Shown: piece by piece, positions 25,584 to 25,956 of the stretch
Layout: each line of letters begins with the position of its first letter
Position numbering within the stretch: position 1 is the stretch's first letter
DNA from: an uncultured Anaerotruncus sp.
Lineage (GTDB): Bacteria; Bacillota; Clostridia; Oscillospirales; Ruminococcaceae
NCBI RefSeq assembly: GCF_902490045.1
Contig: NZ_CABUCJ010000027.1
Coordinates: 1-25,956, forward strand
Length of the DNA: 25,956 nt
Direction of reading: 5' to 3'
Made by a program: the position numbers and the translations under genes
The notes under the pieces: model-generated
The model's input: only the letters and a program-made list of their open reading frames with translations
Told to the model about the DNA's origin: nothing
Databases searched by the model: none

Positions 25584-25956
25584 TCAGGAGCTCGTCCCGA
25601 GCAGGCGCGCCTTGACGAGCGCGCGGGAAAGCGCGCTGGCAAGCGCCGCGGAGAACAGGATCTTGGCGGCGTCCATCGGGACAAAGGGCGCCACGCAGGC
25701 CGCCAGCGACGCCGCGAGCCCGGTGCGGGACACGAACATGAACCACGCGGTCCCCACCGCGTAGCAGAGCGCGAGCGCCGCCGCCATCGCGGCGCAGTAT
25801 TTGAAGAAGCCGCGCCCCCACCGGCGGGTGACGGCCGAAACCACCAGCGCCATGAGCGGATAGGCGAAGAGGTAGCCCCCCGTGGGCCCGGCGAGCTTGT
25901 GCAGGCCGCCGGAAAAGTAGGAAAAGACCGGCGCGCCGGCCGCGCCGGCCAGCAGG
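25584..25956 (-). CDS. bioY: BioY biotin transporter S component, N-terminus cut by window edge
   Basis: Substrate-binding membrane subunit of a biotin ECF-type transporter. The visible 123 C-terminal residues include APVFSYFSGGLHKLAGPTGG, the strongly conserved BioY core (the usual GLPVFAGxxGGxxxLxGPTGGYL), followed by three or four hydrophobic helices. The frame is open to the last base, so about 60 N-terminal residues are missing. No biotin operator or ECF module genes are in view. A short internal ATG start within the frame (25853) is not the true start. Stop at 25584; after it (25429-25583) I see only a small palindrome and no clear terminator. Confidence 0.9.
   Translation of the reverse strand, partial: LLAGAAGAPVFSYFSGGLHKLAGPTGGYLFAYPLMALVVSAVTRRWGRGFFKYCAAMAAALALCYAVGTAWFMFVSRTGLAASLAACVAPFVPMDAAKILFSAALASALSRALVKARLLGTSS

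Overview
The window looks like a chromosomal segment of a high-G+C, endospore-forming Clostridia, most likely an Oscillospiraceae/Ruminococcaceae-type Firmicute. Supporting signs are spo0A next to spoIVB, a gerA-gerB-gerC germination operon, an alaS T-box leader, DUF1540/DUF421/DUF4363 genes and an EFR1-type ferredoxin, in a strongly GC-biased sequence whose AT-rich stretches are almost confined to promoters and terminators. No phage, transposase, integrase, CRISPR, tRNA or rRNA is visible. This is mostly ordinary core genome.

Layout. 1-1800: a truncated aldo/keto reductase (-) and a divergent endonuclease/exonuclease/phosphatase-family gene (+). 1870-4343: sporulation block on the - strand (DUF1540 Cys-rich mini-protein, spo0A, spoIVB). 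4602-4943: a small SLOG/DUF2493 gene (+). 5058-8891: gerA-gerB-gerC on the - strand with overlapping genes. 8995-10094: DUF421-DUF4363 pair (+), divergent from ger. 10156-11503: nrdR and a TIM-barrel sugar isomerase-like gene (-). 11625-13903: secD-secF (-) with a long leader. 14188-18765: purB, a MocR-type aminotransferase and asnS (-), each with its own promoter. 18862-20077: EFR1 flavodoxin/ferredoxin and crcB (-). 20099-20326: a dense array of six hairpins. 20336-23640: alaS with T-box leader, and a HIT protein (-). 23683-25428: two uncharacterised lipoproteins (-). 25584-25956: truncated bioY (-).

How the genes fit together. Spo0A starts sporulation, SpoIVB signals late sigma-K activation, and GerA/B/C form the spore's nutrient receptor. 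Promoter-like elements resembling the forespore (sigma-F/G) class precede the DUF1540 gene and gerA. SecD/F support protein export, NrdR represses ribonucleotide reductase genes, and PurB, AsnRS and AlaRS are housekeeping enzymes.

The most notable observations are: (1) Spo0A has a degenerate receiver domain (acidic pocket Asp-Asp replaced by Glu-Gly, conserved Lys108 replaced by Met) but an intact phospho-acceptor Asp56 and DNA-binding domain; (2) secD has a leader of about 220 nt with a GTGA-coupled upstream reading-frame arrangement and a terminator-like hairpin; (3) there is a six-hairpin non-coding array between the HIT gene and crcB. No clearly new multi-gene system is evident.
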